Below are positions 1 to 7,439 of a stretch of 64,000 nt of DNA, piece after piece. Under the pieces are notes generated by a model. The model searched no databases, was not told the DNA's origin, and saw only the letters and a program-made list of their open reading frames with translations. The position numbers and the translations under genes were made by a program. How positions within the stretch are numbered: the stretch's first letter is position 1; each line of letters starts with the position of its first letter. This stretch comes from UBA2093 sp044340485 (GTDB lineage Bacteria > Actinomycetota > Acidimicrobiia > Acidimicrobiales > Ilumatobacteraceae), in NCBI GenBank assembly GCA_044340485.1, contig JBIITN010000004.1, forward strand, positions 1 through 64,000, read 5' to 3'.

Positions 1-659
1 CCACTGAACTTGGTTATGGACATCCTTTTGCTCTGTATTTCCTCGGGCGGGGAGGAGTGCTGGGAAATGTTGACGCCGACGTTGTGGCTGCTGCATTTGC
101 CTTCTTCGAACCCGCCATGGTGCGCACGATGTGGGACATGGCGCGACAGACAGCAGATGCTGACTCAGCGGTCAAGCAATATGCCAACTTATGTGGCGCG
201 TACGGCGAAGATCACCTCGCGGGTGTGAGTGGACTTGAGCGCTTCAATGAATTGGCCGAGAAGGTCATCGATGCCGTTGACGTGACGGGATTAAGTCTGT
301 TTGCGGGATGGCGCAAGGTGTCACGACCAAGTAATGCCGCTGCTCGGGCGTATCAGAACCTTCATGTGATGCGCGAGTGGCGTGGCTCAGCTCACATTTG
401 TGCAGTGGCCGCAACTTGCATGTCACCGCAGGAGGCCATCGTGACAGGAGCTGGCAGTCAGGATGCCGGACTCCAGACTGCACAGGCATTCGGTTGGGCA
501 GGAGACTGTGGTGACGTGTCGGGTCTCGCCGCCACTCGACAGGCGGTGGAAGACGCCACCACAAAGATGCAAGTGAATGCCTACAGCGTGTTGTCGCCGT
601 CTGAGTTGTCTGAATTTGTCGACCTTGTGAAAGCCATTCAGGCAGGTCACACGGCCTGA
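1..659 (+). CDS. SCO6745/SalK-family protein, C-terminal part (cut by left edge)
   Basis: The open frame runs in from the left edge (first full codon at base 3), so the true start lies outside; about 218 residues are visible. The segments FALYFLGRGGVLGNVDADVV, LSLFAGWRKV and HVMREWRGSAHICAVAAT match my memory of the actinobacterial SCO6745 (SalK-like) family, mostly helical proteins of roughly 250-290 residues often annotated as helix-turn-helix-like but without an established biochemical role. The ATG at 57 is internal to this frame and is not the start. No partner gene is visible to its left. Family assignment is by pattern memory; function is unknown. Confidence 0.75.
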   Translation, partial: TELGYGHPFALYFLGRGGVLGNVDADVVAAAFAFFEPAMVRTMWDMARQTADADSAVKQYANLCGAYGEDHLAGVSGLERFNELAEKVIDAVDVTGLSLFAGWRKVSRPSNAAARAYQNLHVMREWRGSAHICAVAATCMSPQEAIVTGAGSQDAGLQTAQAFGWAGDCGDVSGLAATRQAVEDATTKMQVNAYSVLSPSELSEFVDLVKAIQAGHTA

Positions 660-750
660 CCAGTCCCACGGGGGACAACAAACGAAGCAACCGTCAAAGC
701 CCTGTGGTTATTGGCGTTTCCTTCTACCAACATAAATTACATAACGAAGA

Positions 751-1113
751 TTATGGGCGTATAGATGATTGAGTGATAGGGATTGCCGCCTCTAGCAACC
801 AGTCCAAACATTCACGCAGTGACTCTTTGCTCTGAGGCCCACCCTGGTTCACGTCGTGCTGGACATCTTGAACTGCACATGCCAATACATAAATCTGATC
901 CTTCAGTGCATCTATTTCTTCGCGAGCTACGACCAATTCATTTTCGGACAAGGCCAACTCGTCTGCACGTTGGCGCGACACCCAATCCCATTGTCGACAC
1001 GCTTGACTGCAAAACCTCTTTGGACGTCCTGGACCTTCTGGGGCTGGGAGCACCATCCGGCACCATTTGCATCGGGGATACCCGCTCGTGTCATCACGCT
1101 TGAATTTCGTCAT
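751..1113 (-). CDS. Small zinc-finger-like protein with coiled-coil tail
   Basis: A 120-residue protein with Cys15-x2-Cys18 and Cys35-x3-Cys39 around a GRPKRFCSQACRQ segment, which looks like a treble-clef/FCS-type zinc finger with a basic, aromatic helix after it. Residues 50-95 are charged and leucine-spaced, a likely coiled coil. Similar short proteins occur across Actinobacteria, without known function; DNA or RNA binding would be an inference. The ATG start is supported by a TACGAT box 7 bases upstream and no ribosome-binding site. It is divergent from the aldolase gene, and the two start regions almost touch. Confidence 0.7.
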   Translation of the reverse strand: MTKFKRDDTSGYPRCKWCRMVLPAPEGPGRPKRFCSQACRQWDWVSRQRADELALSENELVVAREEIDALKDQIYVLACAVQDVQHDVNQGGPQSKESLRECLDWLLEAAIPITQSSIRP

Positions 1114-1120
1114 GACGTAA

Positions 1121-1126
1121 ATCGTA
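1121..1126 (-). promoter_or_regulatory. -10 box of a leaderless promoter (zinc-finger gene)
   Basis: TACGAT on the minus strand, 7 bases before the ATG at 1113; there is no Shine-Dalgarno sequence, so transcription probably starts at or next to the ATG. Confidence 0.5.
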
Positions 1127-1135
1127 CGGTGGCAG

Positions 1136-1141
1136 TAATGT
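1136..1141 (+). promoter_or_regulatory. -10 box of a leaderless promoter (ltaE)
   Basis: TAATGT, 6 bases before the GTG at 1148. It faces the divergent TACGAT box only 9 bases away, so the two promoters probably compete for polymerase. Confidence 0.45.
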
Positions 1142-1147
1142 CCCGGT

Positions 1148-2233
1148 GTGGAATCTTCAGAGACAATGCGTGCACGCTTGGCATTGCTGGATCCCCCTCA
1201 TCGTCTCTTTGCGTCAGATAATGCCAGTGGTATTCATCCTGATTATCTCGTTGCGATGACTGAGGCAAACGATGGGCATGCACTCGCCTACGGCTATGAC
1301 CGCTATACGAAGGATGCAATTGAGGCGTTTCGTGATTTGTGCGGCCTCGATGTTGAGATTCTCTTTTGTTTCGGTGGCACCGGAGCAAATGTTGTTGCTC
1401 TCTCTGTGTTGCTTGACAAAGCAGAATCTGTCTTATGTTGTTCGAGTGCCCATATCGCAGTAGATGAAACGGGAGCACCAGAGAGAAATCTTGGTGTGAA
1501 ATTACTGACTGTGATGCGAGCCGACGGCAAGTTGACTGCGTCAGACATTGACAATGCTGCCCGACAATTAGGCAATGTCCATCACACTCAACCTGGAGTT
1601 GTGTCAATCTCACAACCCACAGAAATGGGAACGTTGTATTCGATTGATGAGATGCGATCAATTGTCACTACTGCACATCGTTACAACATGCGTGTTCATG
1701 TTGACGGGGCACGCATGGCAAATGCTGTTGCGTCACTAGGCAACGACGCCTCTCTTTTTCGCAGGATGACTTTTGATCTCGGTGTAGACGCTGTGAGTTT
1801 TGGTGGCACAAAAAATGCAATGTTGAATGCTGAAGCTGTTCTTCTCGCACCACATCTTGCGTCCCGGCGTGGCGCCTTCTTGCATAAGCAACACACACAA
1901 TTGCCATCCAAGATGCGCTTCAGTGCGGCGCAGTTCAACGTTGCACTTCGCACTGGTCTGTGGTTGCGCACCGCGAAACACGCAAATACTGCCGCTCAGC
2001 AATTATTCACATCTCTGTCTGATATCTCCGCTTTATGCCTCTCTCCTCCCATTGTGAACAGCCTGTACCCCACGCTCGGCGATCCAGCAAAGACGCTGCT
2101 GCAGGATTGGAGCTTCTTTTGGGACTGGGACGTGTCACTACAGCAAGTGCGATGGATGACATCTTGGGACACCGATCTCGAGGACATCACGAGGTTTTCC
2201 ACAGCCATACGTCTTGTGTGTACAGGCTCCTGA
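1148..2233 (+). CDS. ltaE: Low-specificity threonine aldolase / beta-eliminating lyase family
   Basis: A fold-type I PLP enzyme of 361 residues, the usual length for threonine aldolases, which cleave L-threonine or L-allo-threonine to glycine and acetaldehyde. Seen: ASDNASGIHP near the N terminus, the FCFGGTGANVVAL cofactor loop, HVDGARMANA with the aspartate that contacts the pyridine ring, and SFGGTKN with the Schiff-base lysine at residue 222. The start is GTG 1148, chosen because a TAATGT box lies 6 bases before it; ATG 1166 in the same frame is the alternative. The substrate range within this family (threonine, phenylserine and others) cannot be read from sequence. It stands alone, followed by a likely terminator. 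Confidence 0.88.
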   Translation: MESSETMRARLALLDPPHRLFASDNASGIHPDYLVAMTEANDGHALAYGYDRYTKDAIEAFRDLCGLDVEILFCFGGTGANVVALSVLLDKAESVLCCSSAHIAVDETGAPERNLGVKLLTVMRADGKLTASDIDNAARQLGNVHHTQPGVVSISQPTEMGTLYSIDEMRSIVTTAHRYNMRVHVDGARMANAVASLGNDASLFRRMTFDLGVDAVSFGGTKNAMLNAEAVLLAPHLASRRGAFLHKQHTQLPSKMRFSAAQFNVALRTGLWLRTAKHANTAAQQLFTSLSDISALCLSPPIVNSLYPTLGDPAKTLLQDWSFFWDWDVSLQQVRWMTSWDTDLEDITRFSTAIRLVCTGS

Positions 2234-2270
2234 CATCGTGATGCCTTTTGCAGTACTCCTTCAGCCCTAA

Positions 2271-2310
2271 CTGTGATGCGGTGAGCCGTCGGTCACATCG
2301 ACAGTTTTTT
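2271..2310 (+). terminator. Rho-independent terminator after ltaE
   Basis: CTGTGAT (2271-2277) can pair with ATCGACAG (2297-2304) with one bulged base, the inner GTGA/TCAC (2281-2284 / 2293-2296) extends the stem across a small bulge, and a run of six T follows at 2305-2310. Confidence 0.5.
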
Positions 2311-2408
2311 AATTGTCTGTAGTGGTCAAGTATTCTTGCGTCTAGAGGTGTTTTGGGGAACATCTCTACCGAGATCTGAGACAACACAGCAAGACCAAAG
2401 GGGGTTGT

Positions 2409-2714
2409 ATGGCTGCAGGTGATCTGTTTCCGTTGCGTATTTGGGACGACCAGTCATGGGCTGATGGAGCGGAGTGTCGTGGGATGTCCACTGTCTTCTT
2501 TCCTCCTGCTGCAGAGCGACCGCAAGCACGTGAGCGCCGCGAGGCACAAGCTCGACAGGTATGTCAGGACTGCGTTGTGTTGGATGATTGTCGTGATTTC
2601 GCGCGCCGTAATCGCGAATACGGATTTTGGGGTGGCGAATCTGAAGAAGAACGCCATGCGGCTGGTTATCGACTGATTGCACCGATTGGGGTTCGTGCTC
2701 GAAACGTCGGCTAA
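2409..2714 (+). CDS. WhiB-family iron-sulfur transcription regulator
   Basis: A 101-residue WhiB-like protein with the four cluster cysteines Cys23, Cys52, Cys55 and Cys61 (C-x2-C-x5-C) and the turn GFWGG at residues 72-76, followed by a charged, arginine-containing C terminus. WhiB proteins carry an oxygen- and NO-sensitive [4Fe-4S] cluster and act with the principal sigma factor region 4 to control division, redox or stress genes; they are restricted to Actinobacteria and their phages. The start ATG has a strong AAGGGGG ribosome-binding site just upstream. Whether it is the WhiB1, WhiB2/WhmD or another subtype is not decided here. The 175-base upstream region probably carries its promoter. 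Confidence 0.93.
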   Translation: MAAGDLFPLRIWDDQSWADGAECRGMSTVFFPPAAERPQARERREAQARQVCQDCVVLDDCRDFARRNREYGFWGGESEEERHAAGYRLIAPIGVRARNVG

Positions 2715-3556
2715 TGCGTTCTGCGAAGAACAACTGACATCCAGCCGTCAATTGTGAGTGCGTCCACTACGTCGCACCACGAATAATTCACTTGCACGCT
2801 CTCCCATTGTTCTGCGCGCATTCCTGACAACAAAACAAGCGAACCGACACGTGTCAATGTATGAATGTTCGTTGCAATCTCGCGTAACACTGGGGCCAAG
2901 ATGTTGGCCAACACCACATCAAATGCATAGTGCACGTGCATGGGCGAAGCCACCCACAACACCTGCACGTCGTTCACGTGTGCGTTCCGGGAAACGACCG
3001 CTTTGGCGCTGTCAGCGATGTCGTATGCACTCACAAGACAACTTCGTGTTCGTGCCAACGCAATGCCGAGCACACCCGAACCACACCCATAATCAAATAC
3101 GGTGCTTTTGTTGTCGACGTACTTCCTTGCCAAACGTAATGCGCCAATTGTTGTGGGATGATTCCCGAGTCCAAAAACGTCCTCCGGGTCGATTGCGATA
3201 TCGACCACACCAGCAATCTCAGCGACATCATCTTTCTGCCACGAAGGCACAAGTCGCAAAGACTCATCAATGAATACTGCTTGTGCGAATTCCCGCCACC
3301 TATCAGCGATGCTTCGTTCTTCAACCAGTTTTTTCAATCGAACATGAGGAAATGCCAACGTCACATCTTGTGACAATTGATCGACTTTGTCGCCGTATGA
3401 GGTACGTAATTCAATGACATCTGTACTGGAGTCATTCCCGTGGTCGATCTCTTCAATGGCCGCCACTCCCCGACTCCATAGATAATCAGCAACTATCTCA
3501 ACCTCTGATCGAGGCACCAACAGTGACAATAGGTGCCAATGTTTCGAGGAGCTCAT
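2711..3556 (-). CDS. prmA: Ribosomal protein L11 methyltransferase
   Basis: A 281-residue class I SAM methyltransferase that trimethylates ribosomal protein L11 in other bacteria. Seen: the N-terminal substrate-recognition domain (1-100), FGLGNHPTT at 129-137 (family form FGTGxHPTT), SAM motif I DYGCGSG at 155-161, an acidic residue at 179 for the ribose, and the NIL motif at 218-220. It is convergent with whiB, whose stop codon overlaps the end of this gene by 4 bases. It lies 40 bases downstream of the hexapeptide-repeat gene and may share its transcript. No clear ribosome-binding site is visible. Confidence 0.88.
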   Translation of the reverse strand: MSSSKHWHLLSLLVPRSEVEIVADYLWSRGVAAIEEIDHGNDSSTDVIELRTSYGDKVDQLSQDVTLAFPHVRLKKLVEERSIADRWREFAQAVFIDESLRLVPSWQKDDVAEIAGVVDIAIDPEDVFGLGNHPTTIGALRLARKYVDNKSTVFDYGCGSGVLGIALARTRSCLVSAYDIADSAKAVVSRNAHVNDVQVLWVASPMHVHYAFDVVLANILAPVLREIATNIHTLTRVGSLVLLSGMRAEQWESVQVNYSWCDVVDALTIDGWMSVVLRRTH

Positions 3557-3596
3557 GTCATGACGCGCAATGACGGGTTGAAAAGGAAAGGAGTTC

Positions 3597-4115
3597 TCAG
3601 TCGAGACGACGCATTTCTTTTTTGAAGCGCGCCGCCTTTGCTACGTAGATGTCGGCACTCATCTTGATGTCTTCAGCACGTGCACGACCTTCTTTGATAA
3701 CAGCAGGTGCACCAACTGCGAGCGCCCCGGATGGTACGTGCATGTTGTTGAGCACCACCGCATTTGCAGCGACAATTGCGCCTGTTTCCACCACCACGTG
3801 ATGGAGAACGACAGAACCTGATGACACCTGCGCGCCGTCTTTGATGATGCAACCCTCAAGATGCACAATATGGCCGATCACGCAATCGTTACCCACCGTC
3901 GTGAAAGACCAGGGTGTTGTGTGTACAACGGTGCCATCTTGAATGCTGCTGCGCTCCCCGATGTGTATCTCGCCATCATCACCACGCAATACAGCGTGTG
4001 GCCAAATCGAACTATGAGCCCCGATCTTCACGGCGCCGATGACGACCGCATCGGGGTGGACATAGGCATCCGGGTGAATTTCAGGTACAAGATCTCCAAG
4101 TGAATAAATTGCCAT
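3597..4115 (-). CDS. Gamma-carbonic-anhydrase-like left-handed beta-helix protein
   Basis: A 172-residue hexapeptide-repeat protein of the gamma-CA/YrdA/PaaY group: RGDDGEIHIG, SIQDGTVVH and GHIVHLEGC follow the family order. The zinc ligands of active gamma-CAs are three histidines; His65 and His82 are present, but the third position (five after His82) is Glu87 here, so carbonic anhydrase activity is uncertain. A C-terminal helix follows the helix domain, as in trimeric relatives. The start was set at ATG 4115, because a TACCTT box lies 7 bases upstream; a longer frame begins at 4163 but adds an unrelated proline-rich stretch. It is divergent from the next gene. Confidence 0.8.
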   Translation of the reverse strand: MAIYSLGDLVPEIHPDAYVHPDAVVIGAVKIGAHSSIWPHAVLRGDDGEIHIGERSSIQDGTVVHTTPWSFTTVGNDCVIGHIVHLEGCIIKDGAQVSSGSVVLHHVVVETGAIVAANAVVLNNMHVPSGALAVGAPAVIKEGRARAEDIKMSADIYVAKAARFKKEMRRLD

Positions 4116-4122
4116 ACCCAAC

Positions 4123-4128
4123 AAGGTA
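4123..4128 (-). promoter_or_regulatory. -10 box of a leaderless promoter (gamma-CA-like gene)
   Basis: TACCTT, 7 bases before the ATG at 4115 on the minus strand; no ribosome-binding site is present. Confidence 0.45.
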
Positions 4129-4171
4129 GCAATCACCTCTTCCAGAAATGGCGGCGGCGGCATTCCTCAGA

Positions 4172-4194
4172 TAGCGTGACACGCCTATGTCACG
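4172..4194 (+). promoter_or_regulatory. -10-like box and dyad over the start codon of the 4187 gene
   Basis: TAGCGT at 4172-4177 ends 9 bases before ATG 4187. CGTGACA (4175-4181) and TGTCACG (4188-4194) form a perfect 7-base inverted repeat with a 6-base spacer that covers the start codon. It could be an operator or an RNA hairpin at the start; there is no Shine-Dalgarno site. Confidence 0.35.
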
Positions 4195-5566
4195 GCGAAT
4201 AGAGATTGAACTCACGAGCAAACGCGACGACGGCACGTGGACGTGGCGCGCTGCAGGAGCGCGTGAACCCAAAGGCGTCGTATCAGATGCTCTTGTTCCC
4301 AATGGAACCGCCGTTCACGCAGTTGTACGTGCCGATGTAGAAACCGACCTTGACGGTACGCGAGTATTGAGTATCGCCCTTCCAAAACAAAAGGCAGAAA
4401 AATCAAACACCTTGCAACTGTTGCCCAATGAAAAACCTTTTGAGGCTGTCACAAAACAACTCAGTAAAAAAGATCGCGACAACAAACGTGGACGTCGTGA
4501 CAAAAAAGGTCCTAGTGCTGGCAAGCCCAATCGCCCACGGTTTGAAACACCACCCGAAGTACCCATGCGTCCGAAACCAAAACGACTCAAGGCTGGACGT
4601 ATCCATGTCGACGAAGTGCTTGCGACGCTTCCCGAAGCGCAACGAACGATTGCAGAAACAGTGTTGCAGGGCGGCATTCCGGCTGTGAGAGCTGCAGTAG
4701 AAGAACAAAACAAGAAAGCTATTGCCGAGGGTAAGGAAAAGATCCCCGCAGACGGTCTTGTGACTATGGCCGAGCAGTTACTTCCGAAATTGCGTGTTGC
4801 TGAATGGCGTGATCGTGGCGAAGCTGCAGCCAAAATCATTTCCGACATTGACCTACGCGATCTTCGGTCTGTTGTAGTAGCGGCCGCTGATCCTGTCATC
4901 GCACGCGATGAAACAACTCGCGAATTAGCGAGCCAATTGAAGGTGGCTCTTGCTGACAGACAAAAGACAGAACTGGATAACTGGTTGCAAGATATTCGCG
5001 CTGCAGTAGAAGTTGGTCGCGTGGTACGTGCGCTCAAGTTGTCATCTCAGCCTCCCAAAGCCGGTGTCCCCTTCCCAGCCGATCTTGCATTGCAATTGGC
5101 AGCTGCTACGTCAGCCAGCCTCACCACCGATGCTCCGTCAGAGCGTTGGATCACCGTATTGGAGGCCGCAGCCTTCTCGCCGATTCGTGCGCAGGTCATC
5201 CCTCCGCGGCCAACTGAGAACGTCACAGCGGATCTAACGAAAACAGTGACGCGATTGGGTGTACTCATGCCCCAGATTGCTGCACTGTATGGCGTTGAGG
5301 TCGATCCCAAAGCACCCGCGCCCCGTCCACTTCGTGTGCAGCGTGATCCCAAAGCGGTCAAATCTGGAAAACCCGCCAAAAAAGATGTGCCCGACAAAAA
5401 ACAAACTTCTGGGAAAAAGCAAGAATCCGGAACTAATGATGCGCCCGCCAAACAGGACGAGCCGATATCACAAGATGTGTCGACAGATCATATTGCTCCA
5501 GTGGAAAATGATGCACCTGTTTCGGAAAAGGCGCAAGACGCCGAGACTGATACCGTTTCTTCATGA
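4187..5566 (+). CDS. Unrecognised basic/acidic multi-region protein
   Basis: I do not recognise this 459-residue protein. Seen: residues 1-75 look beta-rich and may form a small barrel; 85-135 are lysine/arginine/proline-rich and probably disordered (KKDRDNKRGRRDKKG); 140-375 are alternating helical segments rich in Ala, Glu and Leu; and 385-459 are a Lys/Pro then Asp/Glu-rich tail. The charge pattern suggests a nucleic-acid or protein scaffold, but this is inference. No signal peptide or membrane segment is seen. The ATG overlaps an inverted repeat. Its stop overlaps the start of the downstream enoyl-CoA hydratase by 4 bases (ATGA), so the two are translationally coupled. Confidence 0.75.
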   Translation: MSRRIEIELTSKRDDGTWTWRAAGAREPKGVVSDALVPNGTAVHAVVRADVETDLDGTRVLSIALPKQKAEKSNTLQLLPNEKPFEAVTKQLSKKDRDNKRGRRDKKGPSAGKPNRPRFETPPEVPMRPKPKRLKAGRIHVDEVLATLPEAQRTIAETVLQGGIPAVRAAVEEQNKKAIAEGKEKIPADGLVTMAEQLLPKLRVAEWRDRGEAAAKIISDIDLRDLRSVVVAAADPVIARDETTRELASQLKVALADRQKTELDNWLQDIRAAVEVGRVVRALKLSSQPPKAGVPFPADLALQLAAATSASLTTDAPSERWITVLEAAAFSPIRAQVIPPRPTENVTADLTKTVTRLGVLMPQIAALYGVEVDPKAPAPRPLRVQRDPKAVKSGKPAKKDVPDKKQTSGKKQESGTNDAPAKQDEPISQDVSTDHIAPVENDAPVSEKAQDAETDTVSS

Positions 5567-6348
5567 CCGAATTTGCCACCTATGAACGCCGAGGCTCCGT
5601 TGGAGTCATCACCCTCAATCGTCCAGAAGCTCGTAACGCAATCAATGGTGATGTCGCCAGCGCATTAGAGGCTTGTATCGATCGTCTAGAAGACGAAGAT
5701 GGTGTGTGGTGTGGAGTTCTCACCGCAAATACCGAGGGACAAAACAACCCAGTCTTTTGTGCTGGTGCAGATCTCAAAGCAATTAATTCCGGTAATGCTT
5801 CCGGTCTAAGTACTGAACGTGGCGGATTTGCAGGGTTTGTGTATCGCGATCGCAAAAAGCCCGTGATTGTCGCAGTTGACGGACTTGCAACTGCTGGAGG
5901 CTGCGAAATCGTGCTCGCGGCAGACATCGTTGTTGCGTCGAAGAACTCAGCTTTTGGTCTTGCAGAAGTGAAACGCAACCTAGTTGCCGGAGCCGGCGGG
6001 CTGTTCCGTCTTCCGCGCGCTATCGGTAAATCAGCTGCAATGGAAGTAATCCTTACTGGTGATCCACTCCCCGCTCAGCGTGCATACGAACTCGGATTAG
6101 TAAATCGTCTCACTGAGCCAGGTAAAGCACTAGAAGCAGCAATTGAAATCGCTGAAAAGATCGCAACGTCTGCCCCACTTGCTGTGTGGGAAAGTCGCAA
6201 AATCGTAAATGCATCTCAATACGAAGATGATGAGACGCTAAAGAAAATGAGCAACTCCGCGATGGAAATTGTGATGAATTCTGAAGACTTAAAAGAAGGC
6301 CTCACAGCGTTTATCGAAAAGCGTTCTCCACAGTGGAAAGGCCGCTGA
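5563..6348 (+). CDS. Enoyl-CoA hydratase (crotonase family)
   Basis: A 261-residue crotonase, of normal length. It has the oxyanion-hole motif CAGADL (66-71) and both catalytic glutamates of true hydratases: Glu115 in GGCEIVLAAD and Glu135 in FGLAEVKRN, spaced by 20 residues exactly as in rat mitochondrial hydratase. It therefore probably hydrates 2-enoyl-CoA esters in fatty-acid or branched-chain catabolism. The ATG overlaps the stop of the preceding gene by 4 bases. The C-terminal FIEKRSPQWKGR is typical of the family. The acyl-chain preference is not visible. Confidence 0.9.
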   Translation: MTEFATYERRGSVGVITLNRPEARNAINGDVASALEACIDRLEDEDGVWCGVLTANTEGQNNPVFCAGADLKAINSGNASGLSTERGGFAGFVYRDRKKPVIVAVDGLATAGGCEIVLAADIVVASKNSAFGLAEVKRNLVAGAGGLFRLPRAIGKSAAMEVILTGDPLPAQRAYELGLVNRLTEPGKALEAAIEIAEKIATSAPLAVWESRKIVNASQYEDDETLKKMSNSAMEIVMNSEDLKEGLTAFIEKRSPQWKGR

Positions 6349-6351
6349 CCA

Positions 6352-6777
6352 CTAGTTCAGTGTCTTGCCCACTGTGATCATCTGGGCCACCAAACCATGA
6401 CGCTCGAAAAGGTTCTTTGTGGAGCGATCTCCAGGAAGCGCTGCGGCGTTGATACGTAACCCTCCGCGTTGTGTGATTTCAGCGAGGGCCACCTCCATCA
6501 TTGCGCTCCCAATGCCCACACCTCTTGCGTCTGGCTGAACGTAGAGAAGGTCAATAAACCAACCGCGTTCGCCGACGTCGTACATCGATAGCAATCCGAA
6601 TGTTGTCGAACCGGCTACACCGGCAACGACAACAACATCTGACGATGATGGCATCGGTCGGAAATCCATATGTCCGCGATATTTTGACGATTCTTCTAAT
6701 GCGGCGTCACGGAATTGATTCAACAACTCGCGCTCAACGTCATGCACAACTTGCGCAAAAATCAGGCGCTGTGACAT
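6352..6777 (-). CDS. GNAT-family N-acetyltransferase
   Basis: A protein of about 141 residues with the GNAT acetyl-CoA loop in LYVQPDARGVGIGSAMM (V-x-P-x-x-R-G-x-G-I-G) and a later beta-strand/helix containing NLFERHGLV. The substrate (small molecule or protein amine) cannot be inferred. The start at ATG 6777 puts it 8 bases behind the stop of the acidic protein gene, as in an operon; an upstream start at 6831 would overlap that gene by 46 bases and is less likely. Confidence 0.82.
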   Translation of the reverse strand: MSQRLIFAQVVHDVERELLNQFRDAALEESSKYRGHMDFRPMPSSSDVVVVAGVAGSTTFGLLSMYDVGERGWFIDLLYVQPDARGVGIGSAMMEVALAEITQRGGLRINAAALPGDRSTKNLFERHGLVAQMITVGKTLN

Positions 6778-6785
6778 GTCGACAA

Positions 6786-7250
6786 TTATTTCACTGAAAA
6801 GATCGGACACTGCTCGTCGCCAACGGGACACTGCGGCGCAGAATCACGTACGAGCAGGAAACAACTCGTACATAGTTGTTCGTCAGCACGTTTTGGTTGT
6901 AACGCGTCATCATTGGTAGTGCGATCGTCGACCTCTACCTCTTCGTCGTCTTCGTCAACATCTTCAGACGCAAGGCGGTCTTTCAGAATCTTGTCGAGGT
7001 CTTCCTCGACATCATCTGGAGTGATGAGGTCATCGTCATCCTCATCGTCGTCGTTGGAGCGCTTTTTGCGAGAACGCTCGACGACCACTTCGTCTTCATC
7101 GTCTTCGTCGTCTTCTGCAACTTCATCGTCGTCGTCGACAAAGGGATCTTCTTCATCGACCAGTAGCTCATCGTCTTCGAGCTCAAGATCATCGGATTCA
7201 ATCCCGACTTCGTCGTCCAGTTCCTCTGGTTCGATGTCGTCGTGTGCCAC
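6786..7250 (-). CDS. Highly acidic protein with C-terminal zinc ribbon (DUF4193-like)
   Basis: A 154-residue protein in which residues 1-115 are mostly Asp and Glu with one basic patch (ERSRKKRSN), followed by a four-cysteine ribbon: C-x2-C in LCTSCFLLV, then QCP and QCP near the end. The layout recalls actinobacterial DUF4193 proteins, which also have an acidic body and a CSSCFLV-type ribbon; the assignment is tentative. The GTG start has GGAG 6 bases upstream. The GAN-codon runs make the antisense strand look like a serine-rich frame, which I treat as a shadow. A GNAT gene follows in the same direction. It may bind basic proteins or polymerase, but this is inference. Confidence 0.72.
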   Translation of the reverse strand: MAHDDIEPEELDDEVGIESDDLELEDDELLVDEEDPFVDDDDEVAEDDEDDEDEVVVERSRKKRSNDDDEDDDDLITPDDVEEDLDKILKDRLASEDVDEDDEEVEVDDRTTNDDALQPKRADEQLCTSCFLLVRDSAPQCPVGDEQCPIFSVK

Positions 7251-7439
7251 CCGGTTCTCCCTCTCTCATGTGCAGCACGCCACTGTGCAACACGGTACGG
7301 ACGCGGATACTAGGCAGAAGTTTGACGACATGCACGAATTCATTGGAAAAATCATTATGCACGAATGCACGTTCGGTGACTGGAGTCACCTGCAGGACAC
7401 CAAGCGAACGAGTTGGAGCACTTTAGAGGTCCTCCCCCT

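Noticed and set aside
265..690. Overlapping minus-strand frame in the SCO6745-like gene
   Set aside because: The plus-strand product has a recognisable family pattern, while the minus product is Arg/His/Pro-rich and featureless.
6960..7250. Apparent tandem repeat of GAT/GAC/GAA codons (CRISPR- or microsatellite-like look)
   Set aside because: The period is three and irregular, and it encodes the acidic run; there are no spacers or conserved repeats.
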